This document shows, piece by piece, positions 45,382 to 53,613 of a stretch of DNA of 64,000 nt. Under the pieces are notes generated by a model. It was not told where the DNA came from. It saw only the letters and a list, made by a program, of their open reading frames with translations, and did not search any database. Position numbers and translations under genes: made by a program. Position 1 is the stretch's first letter. Each line of letters opens with the position of its first letter. The stretch is from Blautia coccoides. Lineage in GTDB: Bacteria > Bacillota > Clostridia > Lachnospirales > Lachnospiraceae. The DNA lies in contig NZ_CP136422.1 of the NCBI RefSeq assembly GCF_034355335.1, positions 2,948,501 through 3,012,500 of the forward strand, in the 5' to 3' direction.

Positions 45382-46092
45382 ATGGGAACTCATTCCAAAA
45401 AAAATATATTGATCGTAGAAGATGATCTGAAACTGAACAACGGTATCCGGCTGGCCCTGAAAGGTCCGGAGTATGACTGCATCCAGTGTGACTGTGTCTC
45501 TTCCGGAAGAGAAGCAGTCCAAAAAGAGAACATACATCTGATCTTGCTGGACATTAACCTGCCGGATGGAAACGGACTGGACTGGCTGACGGAAATCCGG
45601 CAAAAAAGCGCGGTGCCGGTGATCCTGATCTCGGCAAATAATATGGAGATGGATATTGTCACTGGCCTGAAGCTGGGGGCAAATGATTATATCACCAAGC
45701 CTTTCAGCCTGATGGTGCTTCGCGCAAGAATAGAAGTACAGCTCAGAGAAAATGAGACAGCAAGTGCAGAAATATTTCAGACCGAAAACTATTCATTTGA
45801 TTTCCGCAAAATGGATTTCCGGGTAGACGGAACCGGTGTGGAATTGAGCCGGACGGAACAGAGGCTTTTGAGAAAGCTGGTGGAGAATCCCGGTGTGGTC
45901 TTGACCAGGGAGGTCCTCACAGATGAGATATGGTCCGGTGACTCCGAATATGTGGAAGAACACGCGTTGACTGTGGTGATAAAGAGGCTGCGGGGCAAAC
46001 TGCAGGAAACGGAGCATAAGGCAGCCTATATCAAGACCGTTTACGGCATCGGCTATGTGTGGGAACGGCAGGAAAAGGGAACGCAGGTATGA
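45382..46092 (+). CDS. OmpR-family response regulator
   Basis: A 236-residue regulator with a receiver domain (about 8-120; acidic pocket VEDD, acceptor Asp in LILLDINLPDGNG, Lys in ITKPF) and a winged-helix DNA-binding domain (about 135-230, ending TVYGIGYVWE). The start at 45382 is preferred; a TTG at 45352 overlapping the upstream stop is possible. The stop overlaps the start of the sensor kinase (ATGA). Together with the kinase and the ABC exporter downstream it forms a BceRS-AB-like module often tied to peptide antibiotic defence. Confidence 0.93.
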   Translation: MGTHSKKNILIVEDDLKLNNGIRLALKGPEYDCIQCDCVSSGREAVQKENIHLILLDINLPDGNGLDWLTEIRQKSAVPVILISANNMEMDIVTGLKLGANDYITKPFSLMVLRARIEVQLRENETASAEIFQTENYSFDFRKMDFRVDGTGVELSRTEQRLLRKLVENPGVVLTREVLTDEIWSGDSEYVEEHALTVVIKRLRGKLQETEHKAAYIKTVYGIGYVWERQEKGTQV

Positions 46093-47036
46093 AAACAAAT
46101 ATTATGACAGGAATCTGTGTGTTCGTGATCCTCTGTCTTCTGGCAGCGCTTCTCATAGTTCTTGCAGCGGGCAGGGCACGGGAGAAAAAATTGCTGAGGC
46201 GTCTTCAGGAGATGCTGGAGGATGCCTCTGCGGGCACTTTTTTAGAGGGAAAGCTTGAGGATACCAAAATCTCAGAGCTGGAGAGCGCCATGTGGCGTTT
46301 TTTAAATGACAGCCGCCTATCCTCTGTACAGCAGGCGGAGCAGAAGCAGCGGATACAGTCTTTGATCTCTGATATCTCCCATCAGACGGTTACACCCATC
46401 GCAAACATTAAAATCTATGCGGAGCTTTTGAAGGAGCAGCAGGAAAAATGGAAGGCAGGAGACTGTTCTGTAAAGGAAGATATCGCTGAGGAAATTGACG
46501 CTGTCATAGACCAGGTGGATAAGCTGGATTTTCTCATTGGATCTTTGGTGAAGCTGTCACGGCTGGAGAACGGGATCCTGGAGCTGGAGCCGCACAATTG
46601 TTGTATCCGGGAGGTTTTGACTGCCATTCGCAGACAGTTTACAAAAAAAGCACAGCAGAAGGGTGTCACTCTTATAGTAGAAGATTCTGTGGAAGAGGCA
46701 GTGTTTGATCTGAAGTGGACCACAGAAGCGGTGGGAAATATTGTAGATAATGCTTTAAAATATACACCGGAGGGCGGAACGGTATGGCTGCGCGTGATCT
46801 TGTATTCCCTGTTCCTGCGCCTGGATGTGACGGATACGGGGATCGGAATTCCAGAGCAGGAACAGGCATCTGTCTTTACACGGTTTTACCGTTCCAGGAC
46901 AGTATCCGGACAGCCGGGGGTGGGGATTGGGTTGTATTTTGCAAGAGAAGTGGTAAGAAGGGAAAAAGGGTATATCAAGTTGGCTTCAGAACCGGAAAAA
47001 GGGTCAACATTTTCGATTTTTTTGTACAGGGGATAA
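46089..47036 (+). CDS. Membrane sensor histidine kinase
   Basis: A 315-residue kinase with one or two closely spaced N-terminal membrane helices (about 5-28) and no extracellular sensor domain. The H-box is SDISHQTVTPIANIK (about 99-113); the N, D and G boxes are IVDNALKYTPEGG, DTGIGIP and GVGIGLYFAREVV. Kinases of this size without sensors commonly take their signal from a partner ABC permease, which is encoded directly downstream. The start ATG overlaps the response-regulator stop by four bases; a longer frame from 46059 is not supported. Confidence 0.9.
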   Translation: MKTNIMTGICVFVILCLLAALLIVLAAGRAREKKLLRRLQEMLEDASAGTFLEGKLEDTKISELESAMWRFLNDSRLSSVQQAEQKQRIQSLISDISHQTVTPIANIKIYAELLKEQQEKWKAGDCSVKEDIAEEIDAVIDQVDKLDFLIGSLVKLSRLENGILELEPHNCCIREVLTAIRRQFTKKAQQKGVTLIVEDSVEEAVFDLKWTTEAVGNIVDNALKYTPEGGTVWLRVILYSLFLRLDVTDTGIGIPEQEQASVFTRFYRSRTVSGQPGVGIGLYFAREVVRREKGYIKLASEPEKGSTFSIFLYRG

Positions 47037-47135
47037 TGTGTCAGAACTGATATATTCCTGACACCGGGTGGAAATATTTCTATGATATAGTCTGTATTGT
47101 AATAATACAGGCTATTTTGCGTGAAGGAGATCATT

Positions 47136-47801
47136 ATGGTAATTTTACAGGCAAAAGATTTAAGAAAAGTGTACGGCAGCGGGGAGTCGGAGGTGACAGC
47201 CCTGGACGGCGTAAACCTCTCCGTGGAAAAAGGAGAATTTGCAGCCATCGTAGGAACTTCCGGCAGCGGCAAGTCCACCCTTCTGCATCTGCTCGGCGGT
47301 CTGGATGTCCCCACAAGCGGAAGTGTGATCATGGATATGAAACAATTGGAACAACTCAGTGATGATGAACTGACAATCTTCCGAAGAAGAAAGATAGGAT
47401 TTATTTTCCAGCAGTTTAATCTGATCCCTATGCTGAATGTATGGGAGAATATTATCCTGCCCCTGAAGCTGGATAATAAAAGAGTGGATCAAAGATATAT
47501 CCAGGAGATCATTGAAATATTGGGATTGGAGAAGAAGTGTGACAGTCTGCCGGGACAGCTTTCAGGAGGGCAGCAGCAGAGGGTTTCAATCGCAAGGGCA
47601 ATGGCGATCAAGCCTTCTGTTATTCTGGCAGATGAACCAACCGGAAACCTCGACTCCAAGACCAGTCAGGATGTGCTCGGAATCCTGAAGGTGACCAGTG
47701 AACGGTACTGTCAGACCATTGTCATGATCACACACAATGAAGAGATCGCACAGATGGCTGACCGCATTGTCCGTATTGAGGATGGGAAAATAGTTATGTG
47801 A
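47136..47801 (+). CDS. MacB/LolD-type ABC ATP-binding protein
   Basis: A 221-residue ATPase. Walker A is [12 protein letters not shown] (about 37-48), Q-loop [10 protein letters not shown], signature [14 protein letters not shown], Walker [14 protein letters not shown]. This subtype pairs with FtsX-like permeases in peptide-sensing or detoxifying exporters. ATG 47136 follows AAGGAG; a GTG at 47121 is rejected because it precedes that site. It is 13 bases before the permease gene. Confidence 0.94.
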   Translation: MVILQAKDLRKVYGSGESEVTALDGVNLSVEKGEFAAIVGTSGSGKSTLLHLLGGLDVPTSGSVIMDMKQLEQLSDDELTIFRRRKIGFIFQQFNLIPMLNVWENIILPLKLDNKRVDQRYIQEIIEILGLEKKCDSLPGQLSGGQQQRVSIARAMAIKPSVILADEPTGNLDSKTSQDVLGILKVTSERYCQTIVMITHNEEIAQMADRIVRIEDGKIVM

Positions 47802-47814
47802 TGGGAGGATACCG

Positions 47815-50412
47815 ATGGAAATAAGAGAAAAAGCGGACAGCAGGCTCGGTCTGCGGCATCGCTTTATGAAAAGCTATAAAAAAAATACGCTTGCGCTGTT
47901 TTCCTGCTTTGTGTTCAGTATAACGCTCATCACATCCCTGCTGATCCTGGTCCATACGAACCACAGGATGGAAAATATCCAGGCAAAGATGCTTTTTACG
48001 GATTCTGACTGCAGCATCAATGAAATCGACAGCAGCAAAGTGAAAAAACTGGCTTCTGATCAGGACCTTGTGTGGTATGCCGTGACACAGCTTGATAATT
48101 TTGAATACGCAAAAAATTCAGCGGATGTTCGTCTGGAGCGGGGGGATAACCAGTATATAACACTGACGACTGTGGTAGAAAAAGGAAGGCTTCCAAAGTC
48201 AGAAAATGAGATCGTAGCGGAACGCTGGACACTTTTGAATATGGGGGTCGAACCGGTATGCGGACAGGAAATCGAGATATACGACGAGAATGCCGGCCAT
48301 ACGGAGATGCATCAATTAGTGGGAATCCTGTCGGATGTGCCGAGCAACAAAAAATACGGTCTTAAAACACTCTATGCGCCTGTAAAATCAGGGGAAGAGG
48401 ATAACTATTCCGTATTTGTCCGTTTTCAGGACAAAACGGATTATGAAAAGAAAGTCAGTGCTGTCTGCAGGAATCTGGATATAGAGAAAAAGCAGGTAAA
48501 GAAATGTCCGGGCAGGGAAGATTTCCAGGGACTATGGCTGACGGATCTGAAGTTTTCCAGTGTTCTGCTGATGATCACTATGATCGTTTTTTATGGGATT
48601 TTTCAGATCACTATGATGTCACGGAGAAGTCCATACGGCATCCTAAGGGCCATAGGCATGCAGTCCGGGCAGCTTCGGCGGCTGATCCTGTCCGAATTAT
48701 ATGAAATTTTTCTGTTCAGTATACCCGCAGGGGGAATCCTGGGCTTTGCGATTGCGCTGCTCATTTCCTATTTGTCGGGAGACAGCAGCCAGGAAATCTA
48801 TCTGAACAATAAAAGAGTATCCTTTGCGCCGGTGATCCCTGTTCTTCCCATTGGCATCTGTATGATCGTCATTGGGCTGCTGATCGGCCTTGTGGGGTAT
48901 TTTACAGGGAAGAAGATGGTGCGGGAACCGGTGACGGATCTGATCGCCAATTACGGAAACAAGGAGAATAAAAATTCTTTTCCCATGGGGCATTTTCATT
49001 GGAAAAAGAATGATAACAGGCATGGAAGAGCATATACACTGTTCTCTCTTGGAAACAAATATATCTTCAAGGAGAAAAAGACCTCTGTTTTTGTTGTGCT
49101 TACCATTTGTGCCGGAGTTACCCTGTTTACCGGTCTGGCCTATCAAAAGAAAATAGCTGAAAATTACAGGGAAGATACTGCGGAAATGTATTATCTGAAT
49201 GGGGAGTATGATATGGGAACGCTCCGGTTAGACAGTACATCTGACGGCATATCCAGGGAGGCTGCCGGGGAGATTGCTTCCCTTAAGGAGGTCCGTAATC
49301 TGAAGACGCAGTCAGGGATTCCTGTCCGTGTGATCGATGATAAAGAGGTAGGGCGGAATGAGGCATATTATGAGGAGATGAACGAGGGGTACCTCACACA
49401 TCAGGGATATCCTCTTGCGGGGAATGATGGAAAGGATCAGATTTATAAATCCCTCATCTACGGGTATAATAAAAATGCACTGGCGGAATTAAAAAAATAT
49501 ATCATAGAGGGAGACTTTGATGAAAATGGGCTGAAAGACGATGAGATCATACTCTCCGTGCTGCGCATGGATGATGCCAGGAAGAAGAACCCGTATCCCG
49601 GCAGCTTTAAAGAGGGAACTCCGCTTATGGAATATCGGGCGGGAGACCGGATCCAGGTCAAGTACCGTCAGGATTTTGACACCGGGAATCTATCGTATGA
49701 GCAATTGTCAGATACGGATGCCCAGTATTGCTACAAAACATATAAAGTGGCGGCGATCGTTTCTTTCGCATATATGTATGACTGCAATATTACGGTGTAT
49801 CCGCTTTTGATCACCAGTGATGACCAGGTGGAAAAGCTGTGCCCGGACAGCAACATACAGCGTTTGAACATGGACGGGGATGAGAATCTGACGGAAGAAG
49901 GCAGGGAGAAGCTGGAGAGAAAGCTGATCCGGCTGGGCAGCCAGTTTCAGGGAATCTCCACCCGCAGTATGCTGTCAGACATCCAAAAAAATGAGACGCT
50001 TTTCAGGAAACAGATGGTATATGTGGTGGGAATCGCGGTGATCTCTTTTATCTTGGTACTGATCAATGTGATAAACAATCTGAGCTATCGGATGCAGATA
50101 AGGACCCAGGAGATCTGTATGTTCCGCGCCATAGGCATGAGTGTAAAAATGATCCGCCGGATGATGATATTTGAAAATACTGTGCTGGGACTTTGTGGTG
50201 TGGCTCTGGCATATCTTTGCTCCATTCCTGTACTGAAGTATCTGTATGAGCAGTCGGATATGAGGGCATTCGGCCATAAATACCATTTTGACTATCCTGC
50301 ATTTTTCATGATCTCTGCCATGGCAGTTCTTTTGTGTATCCTGTTGGCAGGCCATCTGTCAAAGGACTGGAAGACAAAAAAGATCATGGAGCAGATGAAT
50401 AAGGTGGAATAG
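47815..50412 (+). CDS. FtsX-like ABC transporter permease
   Basis: An 865-residue permease with an N-terminal membrane helix (about 25-48), a first FtsX core with three helices (about 240-390), another membrane helix around residue 425, a large extracellular region (about 440-740) and a final three-helix FtsX core (about 745-855). The arrangement resembles permeases of antimicrobial-peptide modules, though the middle extracellular domain is larger than in BceB. It follows GGGAGG closely. It probably works with the ATPase at 47136 and signals to the kinase at 46089. The substrate is not evident. Confidence 0.9.
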   Translation: MEIREKADSRLGLRHRFMKSYKKNTLALFSCFVFSITLITSLLILVHTNHRMENIQAKMLFTDSDCSINEIDSSKVKKLASDQDLVWYAVTQLDNFEYAKNSADVRLERGDNQYITLTTVVEKGRLPKSENEIVAERWTLLNMGVEPVCGQEIEIYDENAGHTEMHQLVGILSDVPSNKKYGLKTLYAPVKSGEEDNYSVFVRFQDKTDYEKKVSAVCRNLDIEKKQVKKCPGREDFQGLWLTDLKFSSVLLMITMIVFYGIFQITMMSRRSPYGILRAIGMQSGQLRRLILSELYEIFLFSIPAGGILGFAIALLISYLSGDSSQEIYLNNKRVSFAPVIPVLPIGICMIVIGLLIGLVGYFTGKKMVREPVTDLIANYGNKENKNSFPMGHFHWKKNDNRHGRAYTLFSLGNKYIFKEKKTSVFVVLTICAGVTLFTGLAYQKKIAENYREDTAEMYYLNGEYDMGTLRLDSTSDGISREAAGEIASLKEVRNLKTQSGIPVRVIDDKEVGRNEAYYEEMNEGYLTHQGYPLAGNDGKDQIYKSLIYGYNKNALAELKKYIIEGDFDENGLKDDEIILSVLRMDDARKKNPYPGSFKEGTPLMEYRAGDRIQVKYRQDFDTGNLSYEQLSDTDAQYCYKTYKVAAIVSFAYMYDCNITVYPLLITSDDQVEKLCPDSNIQRLNMDGDENLTEEGREKLERKLIRLGSQFQGISTRSMLSDIQKNETLFRKQMVYVVGIAVISFILVLINVINNLSYRMQIRTQEICMFRAIGMSVKMIRRMMIFENTVLGLCGVALAYLCSIPVLKYLYEQSDMRAFGHKYHFDYPAFFMISAMAVLLCILLAGHLSKDWKTKKIMEQMNKVE

Positions 50413-50422
50413 ATTCCGAAAA

Positions 50423-50467
50423 AAACATCCGGCATCCTGTCAGAAAACAGGGTGCCGGATGTTTTTT
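50423..50467. terminator. Bidirectional terminator between the ABC permease and fprA
   Basis: Near-perfect 18-bp arms AAACATCCGGCATCCTGT and ACAGGGTGCCGGATGTTT are flanked by A-run and T-run. It serves both convergent genes. Confidence 0.9.
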
Positions 50468-50469
50468 GT

Positions 50470-51684
50470 TTATAGGGAAACGTTTTGGAGGGATTCCAGA
50501 ATGCTGTTTTTCAGTTCGTTCAGACGTTCCATGGAATCTCCCTTCAGAGCGGATTTGATGGTGACCGCCGGTTCCAGGATCTGCATATTTTTCATTTCTT
50601 CCAGCAGTGTTCTCACCTGCTTTGTGCTGGTTGGCGCCCAGGTGCCGTTTTCGATCAGTCCGATGGTCCGGTTCTGAAGATTCAGCGCTTTCATATCATG
50701 CAGCAGAGTGAGTGTGGCCGGATATATGCCGCCGTTGTAAGTGGGGGAGGCAATGACCAGATGGCTGCAGCGGAAGGACTCTGCGATCAGTGTGGAAACA
50801 TGCGTATTGGATATATCGTAGACGGCAACGTTTTTTACGCCTGCTTCAGCCAGACCAGCAGCCAGAATATCGGCAGCGTTCTCTGTATCTCCGTACATGG
50901 AGGCGTAAAACAGTGCGACAGCCTTTTCTTCCGGCTGATAGCTGCTCCAATGTGAATATTTATCCAGAAGATAATCCAGGTTTTCTCTCCAGACTGGGCC
51001 GTGCAGAGGGCAGATCATGCGGATGTCAAGCGCGGACAGCTTTTTCAGTGCGGATGTGACCTGAACGCCGTATTTTCCCACAATATTGCTGTAATACCGG
51101 CGTGCATCGGACAGCCAGTCTCTGTCAAAGTCAACCTCATCGCTGAAGAGATGACCGTTCAGTGCCCCGAAGCTTCCAAAGGCATCTGCGGAGAAGAGGA
51201 TTTTTTCGCTCTCCTCATAAGTCACCATAACCTCCGGCCAGTGTACCATAGGTGCAAAATAAAAACGAAGTGTATGTGACCCAAGAAAGATGGAATCATT
51301 TTCCTTGACAGTTATGGTCTTGCCCTCCATATCCATATCATAAAACTGTTTTGCGAATGTCAGAGTTTTGGCATTTCCTACAATTTTCAGATCCGGGAAG
51401 CGAAGCAAAAGCTCTTCGATATTGGCACAGTGATCCGGCTCCATGTGATTGATGACCAGATAGTCAAGAGAACGTCCGTCCAGAACTGAGTAAATATTTT
51501 CCAGGAACTGGTGGGAGATAGAGGCATCCACAGTGTCGATCAAGGCAGTTTTTTCATCTGTGATCAGGTAGGAGTTGTAAGAGACACCCCGCGGTATAGG
51601 AAATAAGTTTTCAAAAAGTGCCAGTCTGCGGTCATTGCCGCCCACCCAGCTAATCGAGTCATTGAGTTTTCGCGTGCAGTGCAT
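50470..51684 (-). CDS. fprA: FprA-type flavodiiron protein
   Basis: A 404-residue A-type flavoprotein that reduces O2 (or NO) to protect anaerobes. An N-terminal metallo-beta-lactamase domain holds the diiron site: HMEPDH (His80, Glu82, Asp84, His85), VHWPE, SADAFG and CPLHGP. The C-terminal flavodoxin domain (about 255-400) has YASMYGDTENAADILA as FMN loop. No rubredoxin domain is fused. The start follows AAAGGAGC. It lies near ahpC and the AhpF-like gene, consistent with an oxygen-defence role. Confidence 0.95.
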   Translation of the reverse strand: MHCTRKLNDSISWVGGNDRRLALFENLFPIPRGVSYNSYLITDEKTALIDTVDASISHQFLENIYSVLDGRSLDYLVINHMEPDHCANIEELLLRFPDLKIVGNAKTLTFAKQFYDMDMEGKTITVKENDSIFLGSHTLRFYFAPMVHWPEVMVTYEESEKILFSADAFGSFGALNGHLFSDEVDFDRDWLSDARRYYSNIVGKYGVQVTSALKKLSALDIRMICPLHGPVWRENLDYLLDKYSHWSSYQPEEKAVALFYASMYGDTENAADILAAGLAEAGVKNVAVYDISNTHVSTLIAESFRCSHLVIASPTYNGGIYPATLTLLHDMKALNLQNRTIGLIENGTWAPTSTKQVRTLLEEMKNMQILEPAVTIKSALKGDSMERLNELKNSILESLQNVSL

Positions 51685-52050
51685 AAATGATTGCTCCTTT
51701 CATAAGAGAAACAGCCCGCCGCCATATGTCTAAAGTCAGCAAAAAAATGCCGGTGGTTTTGAAATGAAATGTGCAGAAAGGCTGCTCTGTTAGTTGGTAA
51801 AATATGTATTATGTTTGTGAATATTAGAATTTGCTAACCTATAAAAGAATATAACATTTTATTGAAAAAATCAATAGAACCGGGAGAACAACTTTTGCTT
51901 TTCGTAACTTTTATTTTTAAATATTTCATTGCTGCACATGATATCAGATTTCTTTGGAGCCGATGGCTGCTGAAATGTGATATACTGGAAATAACAGGTA
52001 CAGACATTACAGCACACCACAGAAAATATTCTGTATATGTGCAGGAAAAG
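51685..52050. other. AT-rich intergenic region between fprA and the next gene
   Basis: No gene is supported. Promoter-like pieces for both flanking genes are expected here but none matches consensus well enough to report. Confidence 0.5.
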
Positions 52051-52066
52051 AGGAGGGTGATCAAGC

Positions 52067-52648
52067 TTGGGACTGATCAGTTATGAAACGTATTTGAGAC
52101 AAATATTATTTGGGAATGTTCTGTTGATAGTCTGCTGTATATTCTATCTGGCGTGGTGGCTGCTGGCATTTAGGCCAAAGAATGCTGTCAAGGGAATGAA
52201 GACGGGGTGGCTGCTCATACCAGCGGCAGTATCCGGTATCGCAGCCATTCTTTTGATCCTTAGAGGCATAAAAGTTTCCCAGTGCTGCAGAGAACCATTT
52301 TCAGACAGCGTTGTGCTGTGGGGCGGTATCGCGGTGTATGCTCTGTTAGTGGCAGTCACCCTGTTTTTCTTTAAAAGACCGGTGACCACAGAGCTGATGC
52401 TTATCGTAGGCTGGGCTATGCTTACATTAGCGGAGATCAACGCACTGTATTTTTATCAGTGCTTTTCCTGGGGAACGGCGGCTTTTTTTATTGCGGCAGC
52501 CGTGGCCGCGGCAGTTATCAGTCTGGTCTGCTATGTACTCTATTACCGCCTGGACAGCCGGGCCGGTTATTATGACGGTATGGTGCCCTTAGTCTTAGCA
52601 GCACTGGTGATGCTGGGAATTTCCGTTGTCATGGTGCTGTGCAGGTAA
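52067..52648 (+). CDS. Membrane protein of unknown function
   Basis: A 193-residue protein with about six membrane helices (first near 14-34, last near 170-191) and almost no soluble part. I recognise no family. The TTG start at 52067 is supported by AGGAGGG 9 bases upstream. It stands alone between fprA and ahpC, so a stress role could be guessed only from position. Confidence 0.7.
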   Translation: MGLISYETYLRQILFGNVLLIVCCIFYLAWWLLAFRPKNAVKGMKTGWLLIPAAVSGIAAILLILRGIKVSQCCREPFSDSVVLWGGIAVYALLVAVTLFFFKRPVTTELMLIVGWAMLTLAEINALYFYQCFSWGTAAFFIAAAVAAAVISLVCYVLYYRLDSRAGYYDGMVPLVLAALVMLGISVVMVLCR

Positions 52649-52694
52649 ATGCAGCAGACAGCAGTTTTGGTTTTGTATTTCCTGTTTTTTCTAC

Positions 52695-52723
52695 TTGATT
52701 TTTTTATGGAAGTCTGTTATATT
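52695..52723 (+). promoter_or_regulatory. ahpC promoter
   Basis: TTGATT (52695-52700) and TATATT (52718-52723) are separated by 17 bases, about 255 bases before ahpC. Confidence 0.55.
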
Positions 52724-52727
52724 GAGA

Positions 52728-52749
52728 ATAGTTAGTGATAACTAACTAT
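52728..52749. promoter_or_regulatory. Perfect 9-bp operator-like dyad upstream of ahpC
   Basis: ATAGTTAGT-GATA-ACTAACTAT spans the predicted transcription start. The spacing and position fit a repressor operator, but it does not match the PerR box (TTATAATNATTATAA) closely. The remaining 230 bases before ahpC hold nothing clear. Confidence 0.6.
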
Positions 52750-52978
52750 GTAAAATTCAAGCAGGTATCATCCATTTGGCATTATTGCCGCTGAGGCTGA
52801 ACAGCTTATGCGGAAAGAAAATAAGAATGGATTAAGAGACAGCGGGAATGATTTGACACCATGCAGACAATAATAAGGCTATAGTGTGTCTCCAGATTCA
52901 ACACGGCAGATTGTAACGTACAGCATGCCGAAAATAATAATAAGACACACGCCGGTACATTACAAGGAGGTAATAGAT

Positions 52979-53542
52979 ATGTCATTGATAAACAAAGAAA
53001 TTGGAGATTTTACAGTTCAGGCCTATGCAGGCGGAGAGTTTAAAACAGTAACAAAAGCAGATGTGCTTGGAAAGTGGAGTGTGTTCTTCTTCTATCCTGC
53101 GGATTTTACTTTTGTGTGCCCCACAGAACTGGAAGATCTGGCTGATAAATACCAGGAATTCAAAGGTATCGGATGCGAGATTTACAGTGTATCCTGTGAT
53201 TCACATTTTGTGCACAAAGCATGGCACGATGCATCCAAGACCATTAAAAAAATCACCTATCCCATGCTGGCAGACCCCACCGGCGCTCTGGCAAGGGATT
53301 TTGAAGTGATGATCGAAGCCGATGGTATGGCTGAGCGGGGGAGCTTCATTGTGAACCCGGAAGGAAAAATCGTGGCCTATGAAGTGATCGCGGGCAATGT
53401 GGGAAGGAATGCGGATGAACTGTTCCGCCGCGTTCAGGCATCCCAGTTTGTAGCAGAACACGGAGACCAGGTTTGCCCGGCAAAGTGGAAGCCGGGAGCA
53501 GAGACGCTGAAGCCAAGCCTTGATCTGGTTGGCTTGATTTAG
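52979..53542 (+). CDS. ahpC: Alkyl hydroperoxide reductase subunit C (peroxiredoxin)
   Basis: A 187-residue typical 2-Cys peroxiredoxin that reduces H2O2 and organic peroxides. The peroxidatic Cys47 is in YPADFTFVCPTELED and the resolving Cys in GDQVCPAKWKPG. The length is exactly that of AhpC. The start at 52979 follows AAGGAGG; a frame 31 codons longer has no site. The electron donor is encoded 71 bases downstream. Confidence 0.96.
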   Translation: MSLINKEIGDFTVQAYAGGEFKTVTKADVLGKWSVFFFYPADFTFVCPTELEDLADKYQEFKGIGCEIYSVSCDSHFVHKAWHDASKTIKKITYPMLADPTGALARDFEVMIEADGMAERGSFIVNPEGKIVAYEVIAGNVGRNADELFRRVQASQFVAEHGDQVCPAKWKPGAETLKPSLDLVGLI

Positions 53543-53560
53543 GAATTATAATGAAAAGGA

Positions 53561-53596
53561 ACCCTCCCATCTCCCTTTGAGATGCGGAGGGTTTTC
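53561..53596 (+). terminator. Hairpin between ahpC and the AhpF-like gene
   Basis: Arms ACCCTCC and GGAGGGT with extra pairing inside are followed by TTTT. Probably a partial terminator that lowers expression of the downstream reductase relative to AhpC. Confidence 0.65.
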
Positions 53597-53613
53597 AAAA
53601 GAAAGGAGATGTC

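Noticed and set aside
52886..52978. 31-codon N-terminal extension of ahpC
   Set aside because: AhpC is 187 residues from the ATG at 52979, which has a strong AAGGAGG; the extension has no site and no family similarity.
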